9,264 nt of DNA from positions 1 through 9,264 of the forward strand of contig JAEDNQ010000091.1 of NCBI GenBank assembly GCA_016302435.1, given 5' to 3'. The notes beneath the pieces are model-generated. The model was not told where the DNA came from. It did no database searches and was given only the letters and a program-made list of their open reading frames with translations. The position numbers were made by a program, and so were the translations under genes. The stretch is from Bacteroidaceae bacterium (GTDB taxonomy: Bacteria; Bacteroidota; Bacteroidia; Bacteroidales; Bacteroidaceae). This document shows, one piece after another, positions 1 through 6,671 of this stretch; the stretch's first letter is position 1, and every line of letters begins with the position of its first letter.

Positions 1-5
1 AATTT

Positions 6-46
6 TCCTGACCATTCCTGGTCCATTCCCGACCATTCCTGACCAC
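6..46. repeat. Degenerate 10-bp tandem array downstream of priA
   Basis: Four adjacent units follow the pattern TCCYGACCAT: 6-15 TCCTGACCAT, 16-26 TCCTGGTCCAT (one extra base), 27-36 TCCCGACCAT and 37-46 TCCTGACCAC. The array may continue left of the window. It lies about 100 bp past the priA stop, in noncoding DNA. A related array (TCCGGGCATT, TTCCGACCAT) lies downstream of gyrB, so this looks like a dispersed family. The function is unknown; 10 bp is close to one DNA helical turn. The rest of the noncoding stretch, 47-123, shows no gene and no convincing terminator. Confidence 0.7.
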
Positions 47-123
47 AACACAGTCCGCCCGGCGTGCTGATGGGGACATAGGAAGGATAGGTCTATGCGT
101 CGGCTATGGCGGTAGTTGAATGT

Positions 124-156
124 TCTAAAGGGGCTGCAAAGGTGCTTCAAAGGGGG
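124..156. repeat. Three 11-bp tandem units spanning the priA stop codon
   Basis: Three consecutive 11-bp units are visible on the plus strand: 124-134 TCTAAAGGGGC, 135-145 TGCAAAGGTGC and 146-156 TTCAAAGGGGG. All share AAAGG at the same offset. The third unit contains the priA stop codon (TGA on the minus strand, 147-149) and its last two full codons, so the repeat crosses from coding into noncoding DNA. This may mean the priA 3' end was shaped by unit duplication. The units are imperfect, so chance cannot be excluded. Confidence 0.5.
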
Positions 157-2171
157 TCCACATCATAATATATATATAGCGCTTTGGCTGCTGGTGTAGA
201 CATGATGTCTCGCTGTATGGCAAGGAGCGATTCCCTCACTTTGGCGGGGGAAGCAGCGTGCTCCACTTTTATCATTATCTTGCGTATGTAGAGCGACTGG
301 ATGCGAGACACGGGGGGGCGGTCGGGACCCAGAATGCGTTCGCCAAAGACAGCACGCAGGCGGCGAGCCGCATCGTCAGCAAGGTGGTCGAGTAGGCGGT
401 CGTCGCGATGTTTGAGGTAGACATATATGAGGCGGTAGAAGGGCGGATAATGGAAGAGCTTGCGTTCGGTCATCTGCTGGCAGAACATCTCCCAGTAGTT
501 GGCCTGCGTTATCTGCTTGATGATGTCGCTCTCGGCTGAACGTGTCTGAAGGATGACCAGCCCTGGAGACTTGTCGCGCCCAGCTCGTCCTGCCACTTGG
601 CTGAGTGTCTGAAAAGCATACTCATAGCTGCGGAAGTCGGGCACATTGAGCAGGGTGTCGGCATCGAGTATGCCCACTACGGAGACATTGTCGAAGTCGA
701 GTCCCTTGGTCACCATCTGTGTGCCAATGAGGATGTCGGCCTCGTGGCGGGCAAACTGTGTGATGATGCTCTCATACTGCTGGCGGGAGTTGGCTGTGTC
801 GAGATCCATGCGCAGCGTGACGGCTTCGGGGAAGAGGGTGCTTATGTTCTCCTCCACTTTCTCTGTGCCTGTGCCTCTGCTGACGAAGGCTGTCTCACCG
901 CACGCCGGGCAGCTTTCGGGCAGGCGGACGGTGTGGCCGCAATAGTGGCACACGAGGGTCTCCTGACGCTTGTGGTGGGTGAGGGTGACGTCGCAGTGGG
1001 GGCAGCGTGGCACCCATCCGCACTGCTTGCACTCTATGAAGTTGGCGAAGCCTCTCCTGTTCTGGAAGAGGATGATCTGTTCGCCTCGCTGGAGGGCTTG
1101 GCGCATGACCTCTATGAGGCGCGGCGAGAAAGGGCCTTTCATCTGCCGCTTGCGCTTGGACTCCTTGATGTCTACCACTTCTATTGTGGGCAGCTGCATG
1201 TCGCGGTGGCGATGGGAGAGCTGGACATAGGCATAGGGGCCTTTGTGGGCGAGGTGGTAGACTTCGAAGCTGGGGGTAGCTGTGCCGAGGAGCGTCTTGG
1301 CTCGGAAGAGGTGGGCGAGCATGAGGGCTGTATTGCGCGCATGGTAGCGGGGGGCGGGTTCTTGCTGCTTGTAGCTCTGCTCGTGTTCCTCGTCGACGAT
1401 GACGAGGGCGAGGTCGGTGAAGGGGAGGAAGATGGCTGAGCGAGCTCCGAGGATAAGCTGATAGGGCGAGGAGGACAGTTGGCGCTTGTAAATGTCGAGA
1501 CGCTGGACATCGGTGAACTTGGAGTGGTAGACTGCCATCTTGTCGCCAAAGAAGGCGCGCAGTCGTTCTGTCATTTGGGTGGTGAGGGCTATCTCGGGGA
1601 GGAGGTAGAGTATCTGCTTTCCCTGGCGCATATACCTATCTATCAGGTGTATGTATATCTCTGTCTTACCCGAGGAGGTTACACCGTGGAGGAGCACTGT
1701 CTCCTTCTGGCTGAAGCCGGCATCTATCTCGTCGAGGGCTTTCTGCTGGTAGGGCGAGAGAGGATTGAGGGGACGAAGCGAGTATGGGTCGATGTCGGTC
1801 GGCACTGCCCCGCGCCTCTTGCGGTCTTTCTCCTTTAGAGCCTGTTCGTCTTGTGGCTTCATGGCTCCTGGCAGGGCGCACTTCATAACGTCGCCAAGGG
1901 GACAGATGTAGTAATGGGCTATCCACAGCCAGAGGGCGAACTGCTGCTCATTGATGACGGGTGTCTCGTCGAGGAGTTCGATGATGGACTTCATCTCTAC
2001 TCCCTGTGGCTGCTGGTCGTGTACTCTGAGGACCACACCTGTGTATATCTTGTTTTTGCCTAAAGGCACAACAACACGACAGCCTCTCACAACTCGTCCC
2101 TCCATGTTTGGCGGAACGAGGTATGTGAAGCCGTCGAATGCTATAGGGAGTATGATATCTGCGTATTTCAA
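147..2171 (-). CDS. priA: Primosomal replication restart helicase PriA (TTG start, winged-helix domain apparently missing)
   Basis: PriA is a 3'-to-5' superfamily 2 helicase that recognises abandoned forks and reloads the replisome. Numbering from the furthest upstream TTG (2207), the protein shows the N-terminal 3'-DNA-binding domain (about 13-115), Walker A GVTSSGKT (175-182), DEEH (272-275), GTATPS (308-313), eight zinc-binding cysteines (393, 396, 402, 405, 420, 423, 433, 436), GTQMVTKG (495-502) and QVAGRAGR (537-544). The C-terminal domain is complete. The link between the DNA-binding domain and the helicase is only about 35 charged residues, where other PriA proteins have a winged helix. 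No ATG fits the N-terminus. The TTG at 2171 gives MKYADI, as expected for this phylum (674 aa); the TTG at 2207 (686 aa) has a GGAGGAG six bases upstream and remains possible. The barrel gene lies 67 bp upstream on the same strand. Confidence 0.96.
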   Translation of the reverse strand: MKYADIILPIAFDGFTYLVPPNMEGRVVRGCRVVVPLGKNKIYTGVVLRVHDQQPQGVEMKSIIELLDETPVINEQQFALWLWIAHYYICPLGDVMKCALPGAMKPQDEQALKEKDRKRRGAVPTDIDPYSLRPLNPLSPYQQKALDEIDAGFSQKETVLLHGVTSSGKTEIYIHLIDRYMRQGKQILYLLPEIALTTQMTERLRAFFGDKMAVYHSKFTDVQRLDIYKRQLSSSPYQLILGARSAIFLPFTDLALVIVDEEHEQSYKQQEPAPRYHARNTALMLAHLFRAKTLLGTATPSFEVYHLAHKGPYAYVQLSHRHRDMQLPTIEVVDIKESKRKRQMKGPFSPRLIEVMRQALQRGEQIILFQNRRGFANFIECKQCGWVPRCPHCDVTLTHHKRQETLVCHYCGHTVRLPESCPACGETAFVSRGTGTEKVEENISTLFPEAVTLRMDLDTANSRQQYESIITQFARHEADILIGTQMVTKGLDFDNVSVVGILDADTLLNVPDFRSYEYAFQTLSQVAGRAGRDKSPGLVILQTRSAESDIIKQITQANYWEMFCQQMTERKLFHYPPFYRLIYVYLKHRDDRLLDHLADDAARRLRAVFGERILGPDRPPVSRIQSLYIRKIMIKVEHAASPAKVRESLLAIQRDIMSTPAAKALYIYYDVDPL

Positions 2172-2238
2172 ATAAAAGATGTCCTGTGGGGGCTTTTCTA
2201 ACAACAAGCATCACTCCTCCGTAAAGGGGAGACTCGTT

Positions 2239-2883
2239 TTAGAAGAAATATGTGAGCGAAATCTGATGGGTATTGTTCTTGAGCTTGCCTTTGACAGCTT
2301 GGCCTGCCGTGTTAAGGATTGACGCCTCGGCTGTGTTTCCTATGCCTATGTTGTAGTTGTAGCCTACTCTGACATGGCTGAAGACTGTGGCTCCTGCTCC
2401 TACGTTCCAGCTGAACTCAGACTTGTTGAGTTCCCATCCTTCAGTTATATCTTGTGACTTCCATTTTCTGTCACCCACATTCCATGAGAACTGAGGACCT
2501 GTGGCAAGGTACACGCTTGCTATGCTGCTGAGACCGATGGTGTACTTTGCGTTTATAGGGAGTGTGATGTAATGCAAAGTCTTGTTGCTCTCATAGATGT
2601 CGCCTGTGGCAGCATCTTCAGAAGATGCACCCACCACCTTGTTGTCATAGAGCAGGGAGATGTCGGCACCGAGACCCGCAAGAGGTATTGTCACGTCGGC
2701 TGTAAGACCGGCGAAGAAACCTGTGCGGTTTTTGGAGTCGAGATTGTCGGCTAAGTTTCCTTTGAGGCTTACAGAGTTGACATTGAGACCTGCCTTAACA
2801 CCAAACTTAACCTGCGCCTGCGCAGGAAGAGCTGCTACGAATGCTGCCACTACGACAGCAAGTGTGATTAGATTCTTTTTCAT
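2239..2883 (-). CDS. Secreted outer-membrane beta-barrel protein (PorT/OMP_b-brl type)
   Basis: This 214-residue protein starts with a classic signal peptide: MKKN, a hydrophobic run rich in Val and Ala, then LPAQA before Gln24 as the likely cleavage site. The mature part alternates polar and hydrophobic residues, as in membrane beta strands, and ends in Phe-Phe, a usual C-terminal signal for outer-membrane barrels. The opening VKFGVKAGLNVNSVS resembles the PorT-like and OMP_b-brl families common in Bacteroidota. FSWNVG occurs twice (132-137 and 157-162), probably on two strands flanking a charged loop. An in-frame start at 2916 would add 11 residues before the signal peptide and would lie almost on the predicted transcription start, so 2883 is preferred. 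The specific role is unknown; such small barrels include structural porin-like and surface proteins. It lies upstream of priA and could be co-transcribed with it. Confidence 0.88.
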   Translation of the reverse strand: MKKNLITLAVVVAAFVAALPAQAQVKFGVKAGLNVNSVSLKGNLADNLDSKNRTGFFAGLTADVTIPLAGLGADISLLYDNKVVGASSEDAATGDIYESNKTLHYITLPINAKYTIGLSSIASVYLATGPQFSWNVGDRKWKSQDITEGWELNKSEFSWNVGAGATVFSHVRVGYNYNIGIGNTAEASILNTAGQAVKGKLKNNTHQISLTYFF

Positions 2884-2924
2884 GTTCACGATTGTTTTAT
2901 TTGTTAATATTCTCAAATTCGCGA

Positions 2925-2955
2925 CAAAGTAAGCAATTTTTTCTCAGATGAAAAA
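2925..2955 (-). promoter_or_regulatory. Probable promoter of the beta-barrel gene
   Basis: On the minus strand, TTACTTTG (2932 to 2925) differs from the Bacteroidota -7 consensus TAnnTTTG at one position. A TTTT (2955 to 2952) lies 19 bp upstream, where the -33 TTTG would be. Transcription would start near 2919, leaving a leader of about 36 nt before the ATG at 2883. This supports the shorter protein start. Confidence 0.5.
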
Positions 2956-2985
2956 ATATTTTATCAGAAAAAACACATACGTCCC

Positions 2986-3034
2986 CTGTTTGCTTTGCAA
3001 AACAGTGTCAAAAGGTAATCAAACAGTCCTGTTT
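2986..3034. promoter_or_regulatory. Paired AAACAG/CTGTTT inverted repeats upstream of gyrB (candidate operator)
   Basis: Four copies of one 6-bp half-site occur within 49 bp of the divergent promoter region. CTGTTT at 2986-2991 faces AAACAG at 3000-3005 (8-bp gap), and AAACAG at 3021-3026 faces CTGTTT at 3029-3034 (2-bp gap). The two dyad centres are 32 bp apart, about three helical turns. The site lies 43-92 bp upstream of the gyrB -33 region and about 31 bp beyond the barrel-gene -33 region. It could bind a regulator of either gene. No known operator was recognised. Confidence 0.4.
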
Positions 3035-3076
3035 CATGAAGTTTTAAGCATCTATCAATCTTTCTCTCCAAATTCT

Positions 3077-3107
3077 TTTCTCATGTCAAAAAAAATGCGT
3101 AACTTTG
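3077..3107 (+). promoter_or_regulatory. gyrB promoter with perfect Bacteroidota -7 box
   Basis: TAACTTTG (3100-3107) matches the -7 consensus TAnnTTTG exactly. TTTC (3077-3080) is one base off the -33 TTTG at a 19-bp spacing. Transcription should start around 3112-3115, giving a leader of fewer than 20 nt before the ATG at 3131. No Shine-Dalgarno is present; the leader is AT-rich, as is usual in this phylum. Confidence 0.75.
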
Positions 3108-3130
3108 TACCGTAAATACTAATATTCATC

Positions 3131-5107
3131 ATGGACGAAATCATAGACAAATCAGAAAACTATTCAGCCAGCAACATCCAGGTTCTGGAGGGTCTGGAGG
3201 CTGTAAGAAAACGCCCTGCAATGTATATCGGAGACATAAGCGAGAAGGGTCTCCACCATCTCGTTTACGAGACCGTGGACAACTCTATCGACGAGGCTCT
3301 TGCAGGCTATTGCACACATATAGAGGTCACCATCAATGAGGACAACTCCATCACCGTGCAGGACGACGGACGAGGCATTCCTGTAGACATGCACGAGAAG
3401 GAGCACAGAAGCGCTCTGGAAGTCGTCATGACAGTGCTTCACGCCGGAGGTAAGTTTGACAAGGGCTCATATAAGGTATCGGGAGGTCTACACGGAGTGG
3501 GTGTGAGCTGTGTCAACGCTCTCTCCACACACATGAAGTCTCAGGTCTTCCGCGACGGCAAGATATACCAGCAGGAGTATGAGATAGGTAAGCCTCTCTA
3601 CGATGTCAAGGTAGTGGGCGAGACAGAGCTCCGAGGCACAAGACAGCAGTTCTGGCCAGACAAGACGATATTCATCACCACTACATACAAGTATGACATC
3701 CTCGCCAACCGCATGCGCGAGCTGGCATATCTGAACGCGGGCATCAAGATAACTCTCCGCGACATGCGATTAGACAAGAACGCTGAAGTGGGAATTGAAG
3801 GCGTGAGAGAAGAGGTGTTCCACAGCCAGGGAGGATTGAAGGACTTCGTGCGCTATATCGACTCTACACGCACATGCCTCTTTGACGATGTCATCTACCT
3901 CAACACAGAGAAGCAGGAGACACCCATCGAGGTGGCTATCATGTACAACACCTCGTACAGCGAGAATATCCACTCTTACGTCAACAACATCAACACCATA
4001 GAGGGCGGCACTCACCTTCAGGGCTTCCGCACTGCTCTGACGCGCTCGCTGAAGAAGTATGCGGACGACATCAAGGTGACAGAGAAACTGGAGAAGCAGA
4101 AGATAGAGATAAGCGGCGAAGACTTCCGCGAAGGTCTCACAGCCGTCATCAGTGTCAAAGTGGCAGAACCGCAGTTTGAGGGTCAGACAAAGACGAAGCT
4201 TGGCAACAGCGAAGTGGCTGGTGCTGTGCAGCAAGCTGTGGGCGAGGCTCTCACCAACTATCTCGAAGAGCACCCAAAGGAGGCTAAGATGATCATCGAC
4301 AAGGTGGTGTTGGCTGCCGAGGCGCGTGTGGCAGCAAGGGCTGCTCGCGAGAAGGTGCAGCGCAAGAACCCCATGACTGGCGGAGGACTACCAGGAAAGC
4401 TTGCCGACTGTTCTGACAAGGACGCTGCCAACTGCGAGATGTTCATCGTCGAGGGAGACTCGGCAGGTGGTTCGGCCAAGCAAGGTCGCGACCGCCACTT
4501 CCAGGCCATTCTGCCTATCCGCGGTAAGATATTCAACGTGGAGAGAGTCAAGTGGCACCAGGCATTTGAGCACGAGGAGGTGAACAACATCTTCCAGGCT
4601 TTAGGAGTGAAGTTCGGACTCAACCCCGAAGACCAGAAGGAAGCCAGCTACGACAAGCTCAGATACTACAAGACCATCATCATGACCGATGCCGATGTCG
4701 ATGGTTCTCACATCGACACACTGCTCATGACACTCTTCTTCCGCTATCTGCCCCAGCTCATTCGCGACGGCAGACTCTACATAGCCACTCCCCCACTCTA
4801 TAAGTGTACAAAGGGCAAGATAAGCGAATACTGCTACGACGAGGAAGCCCTCCAGCGATTCATCGACACGTACGGCGACGGACAGGAGGACAAGATAAAG
4901 GTGCAGCGATACAAAGGTCTCGGCGAGATGAACCCCGAGCAGCTCTGGGAGACTACAATGAACCCTGCCACACGTCTGCTCAAGCAGGTGACCATCAACG
5001 ATGCGGCAGAGGCCGACTACACCTTCTCTCTGCTCATGGGCGAAGATGTTGGCCCACGCCGAGAGTTTATTGAGAGAAACGCAACCTACGCTAATATAGA
5101 CGCATAG
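3131..5107 (+). CDS. gyrB: DNA gyrase subunit B
   Basis: GyrB is the ATPase subunit of the A2B2 gyrase that introduces negative supercoils. The 658-residue protein is complete and of the short form, without the roughly 170-residue insertion of enterobacterial GyrB. The GHKL ATPase shows Glu47 and Asn51 (ETVDNSIDEA), DDGRGIP (78-84) and GGLHGVGVS (118-126). The transducer carries the QTK loop (352-354). The TOPRIM domain has EGDSAGGSA from Glu441 and the metal-binding Asp520, Asp522 and Asp524 (MTDADVDGSH). The tail motif QRYKGLGEM is at 592-600. The N-terminus (SNIQVLEGLEAVRKRPAMYIG) and overall form fit GyrB and not the ParE of this phylum. The gene appears to be a single transcription unit with its own promoter, and it faces ftsZ. 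Supercoiling-dependent control is common for gyrase genes, but nothing here proves it. Confidence 0.98.
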   Translation: MDEIIDKSENYSASNIQVLEGLEAVRKRPAMYIGDISEKGLHHLVYETVDNSIDEALAGYCTHIEVTINEDNSITVQDDGRGIPVDMHEKEHRSALEVVMTVLHAGGKFDKGSYKVSGGLHGVGVSCVNALSTHMKSQVFRDGKIYQQEYEIGKPLYDVKVVGETELRGTRQQFWPDKTIFITTTYKYDILANRMRELAYLNAGIKITLRDMRLDKNAEVGIEGVREEVFHSQGGLKDFVRYIDSTRTCLFDDVIYLNTEKQETPIEVAIMYNTSYSENIHSYVNNINTIEGGTHLQGFRTALTRSLKKYADDIKVTEKLEKQKIEISGEDFREGLTAVISVKVAEPQFEGQTKTKLGNSEVAGAVQQAVGEALTNYLEEHPKEAKMIIDKVVLAAEARVAARAAREKVQRKNPMTGGGLPGKLADCSDKDAANCEMFIVEGDSAGGSAKQGRDRHFQAILPIRGKIFNVERVKWHQAFEHEEVNNIFQALGVKFGLNPEDQKEASYDKLRYYKTIIMTDADVDGSHIDTLLMTLFFRYLPQLIRDGRLYIATPPLYKCTKGKISEYCYDEEALQRFIDTYGDGQEDKIKVQRYKGLGEMNPEQLWETTMNPATRLLKQVTINDAAEADYTFSLLMGEDVGPRREFIERNATYANIDA

Positions 5108-5130
5108 CGGCTATTGAGCGTGGGCAGGAG

Positions 5131-5224
5131 TTTCCGGATTTTCCATGCATTCCGGGTCTTTCCGGGCATTCTGGTTTTTCCAGCCATATCGGGTCTTCCC
5201 GGGCATTCCGACCATTTCCCCATA
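5131..5224. repeat. About 10-bp periodic array with a 37-bp tandem duplication downstream of gyrB
   Basis: Starting 24 bp after the gyrB stop, TTCC/GGGCATT-like words recur about every 10 bp: TTTCCGGATT, TTCCATGCAT, TCCGGGTCTT, TCCGGGCATT and further variants. On a larger scale, 5151-5188 and 5189-5224 are imperfect direct repeats that begin TCCGGGTCTT and TCGGGTCTT, continue with CCGGGCATTC, and end in CCATA. The segment ending TTCCGACCAT resembles the units at 6-46. No reading frame with a start is supported here. The array lies in the gyrB 3' untranslated region, ahead of the terminator stem. Confidence 0.65.
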
Positions 5225-5232
5225 GCACCCAC

Positions 5233-5276
5233 AAAAACAGCAGCGGCAAGCTTCCGATTGGAAGCTTGCCGCTGCT
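5233..5276 (-). terminator. Intrinsic terminator for ftsZ, possibly bidirectional with gyrB
   Basis: A perfect 17-bp stem is formed by 5239-5255 (AGCAGCGGCAAGCTTCC) and 5260-5276, with loop GATT. On the minus strand, the ftsZ direction, the stem is followed by one G and then five T (5237 to 5233), a good intrinsic terminator 27 bp past the ftsZ stop. On the plus strand, the gyrB direction, it is followed by TATTTACC, a poor T-run. Termination of gyrB here would therefore be weaker or would rely on the stem alone. Confidence 0.88.
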
Positions 5277-5303
5277 TATTTACCTTGCCTTCAGCCAGAG
5301 TCA

Positions 5304-6620
5304 TCAGCTAAACACAATGGTGGTGCCTGGCTCCACCCCTGTATTTGTTCTGTTAGAGCCGATGTCTGTGAGCTGGCGGAGCGTCTCTTTCGACCTCTTG
5401 TAAGTGGGAGATGTCTCTACCATACTGATGACATCCTCATTGTCCATGTCTTCTTCCTTGAAGATATAGCTGTAGAGGGGCTTGCGGATGGTGCTGTGAT
5501 TCTTGTCAGGACCATATATTGTCTCACGACGGTGAGCCTTCTCTGCCTCTGCCTCTGCTCGTGCGACTTCAAGCTGCTGCTGTTCTTTGTCTCGCGCTCC
5601 GAGACGAGTGCCGAGCTCTTCGGAGTCGATGTCTTCCACACCGAATCCTGTGGCGAGGATAGTTATCTTCACCTGGTCAGTGAGTGCAGGGTCGATAGAA
5701 AGACCCCACTTTGTCTCCACGTCGTCGCGCTTAATTTTTGCCATGAACTCATGCACCTCGTTCATCTCGTCCATCATGAGGGCGCTGTTGCCTTCGCCTG
5801 TCTCATCGGGCACGGAGATGCGGATGAGTATCTTGTTGGCGCGGTAGATGTCGTTGTTGTTGAGGAGAGGAGAGTTGAGGGCATCATTGATACCCTTGGT
5901 GACACGTCCTTCGCCCGAGCCATAGCCTGTGCTCATGATGGCGACACCTCCGTCTTTGAGGACGGTGCTGACATCGTTGAAGTCGAGGTTGATGATGCCG
6001 TGCATGGTGATGATTTCGGCTATTGAGCGGGCTGCATTGCAGAGTGTGTCGTCGGCCTTGGCAAAGGCTTTGATGACGGTGAAGTCTTGATAGATCTCGC
6101 GAAGGCGCTCATTGTTGATGACGAGGAGAGCGTCGACATTCTTGCTCATCTCCTCCACACCGTCAAGAGCCTGGTCTATCTTCTTGTTGCCTTCCCATCG
6201 GAACGGGATGGTCACTATGCCTACGGTCAGGATGCCCATATCCTTGGCTGTCTTGGCTATGAGCGGAGCAGCTCCAGTGCCTGTGCCGCCTCCCATGCCG
6301 GCTGTGATGAATGCCATCTTGGTGCCGTCGGAAAGCATGTCCTTGATCTGTTCTATAGACTCTTCTGTGGCCTTGCGCGCACGCTCTGGGCGGTTGCCTG
6401 CTCCGAGGCCTTCCTTGCCGAGCTGTATCTTGGCTGGCACGGGAGAATCGTGAAGAGCCTTGTTGTCGGTGTTGCACACGACGAAGGTCACATCGTGTAT
6501 GCCTTCGTTGTACATGTGATTGACAGCGTTGCTGCCGCCGCCACCTACGCCGATTACTTTTATTATGCTTGGGGTGTCAGCTTCAAAGGCAAAAACACCA
6601 ATATCATCGTTTTCAACCAT
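5304..6620 (-). CDS. ftsZ: Cell division tubulin homologue FtsZ
   Basis: FtsZ is the GTPase that polymerises into the division ring at midcell. Starting at the ATG at 6620 (MVENDD) the protein has 438 residues; the reading frame is open upstream to 6698, but those 26 residues do not look like FtsZ. The nucleotide-binding half has GVGGGGSNAVNHM (24-36) and the tubulin signature GGGTGTG (110-116). The T7 loop NLDFNDV (211-217) supplies catalytic residues to the next subunit. After the C-terminal domain comes a charged linker (about 343-390, including an Ala/Glu-rich helix), then ISMVETSPTYKR (398-409), which resembles the conserved C-terminal peptide that binds FtsA, and a further 29-residue tail. 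ftsA lies 95 bp upstream and the terminator stem 27 bp downstream. No Shine-Dalgarno is seen. Confidence 0.97.
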   Translation of the reverse strand: MVENDDIGVFAFEADTPSIIKVIGVGGGGSNAVNHMYNEGIHDVTFVVCNTDNKALHDSPVPAKIQLGKEGLGAGNRPERARKATEESIEQIKDMLSDGTKMAFITAGMGGGTGTGAAPLIAKTAKDMGILTVGIVTIPFRWEGNKKIDQALDGVEEMSKNVDALLVINNERLREIYQDFTVIKAFAKADDTLCNAARSIAEIITMHGIINLDFNDVSTVLKDGGVAIMSTGYGSGEGRVTKGINDALNSPLLNNNDIYRANKILIRISVPDETGEGNSALMMDEMNEVHEFMAKIKRDDVETKWGLSIDPALTDQVKITILATGFGVEDIDSEELGTRLGARDKEQQQLEVARAEAEAEKAHRRETIYGPDKNHSTIRKPLYSYIFKEEDMDNEDVISMVETSPTYKRSKETLRQLTDIGSNRTNTGVEPGTTIVFS

Positions 6621-6671
6621 AATGTCGTTCTTTATTATAGGAGTGTTTCTATTTTCCGTCTTGTCTTCTGG

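Noticed and set aside
6..46. CRISPR-like array at the window start
   Set aside because: The units abut directly with no spacers and are only 10 bp long.
597..1439. 280-codon open frame on the plus strand inside priA
   Set aside because: It is antisense to a clear PriA with all motifs. Its translation is rich in Gly, Val, Ala and Glu with no domain, as expected from the complement of a biased coding frame.
1948..2214. 88-codon minus-strand frame beginning ATG, with GGAGGAG two bases upstream
   Set aside because: It overlaps the priA N-terminus in another frame. The spacing is too short for a good ribosome site, and the peptide is Arg/His-rich, like a shifted frame.
2214..2231. Possible terminator between the barrel gene and priA (CTCCTC and GGGGAG arms)
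   Set aside because: There are only six pairs including one G-T, and no T-run in the direction of the genes.
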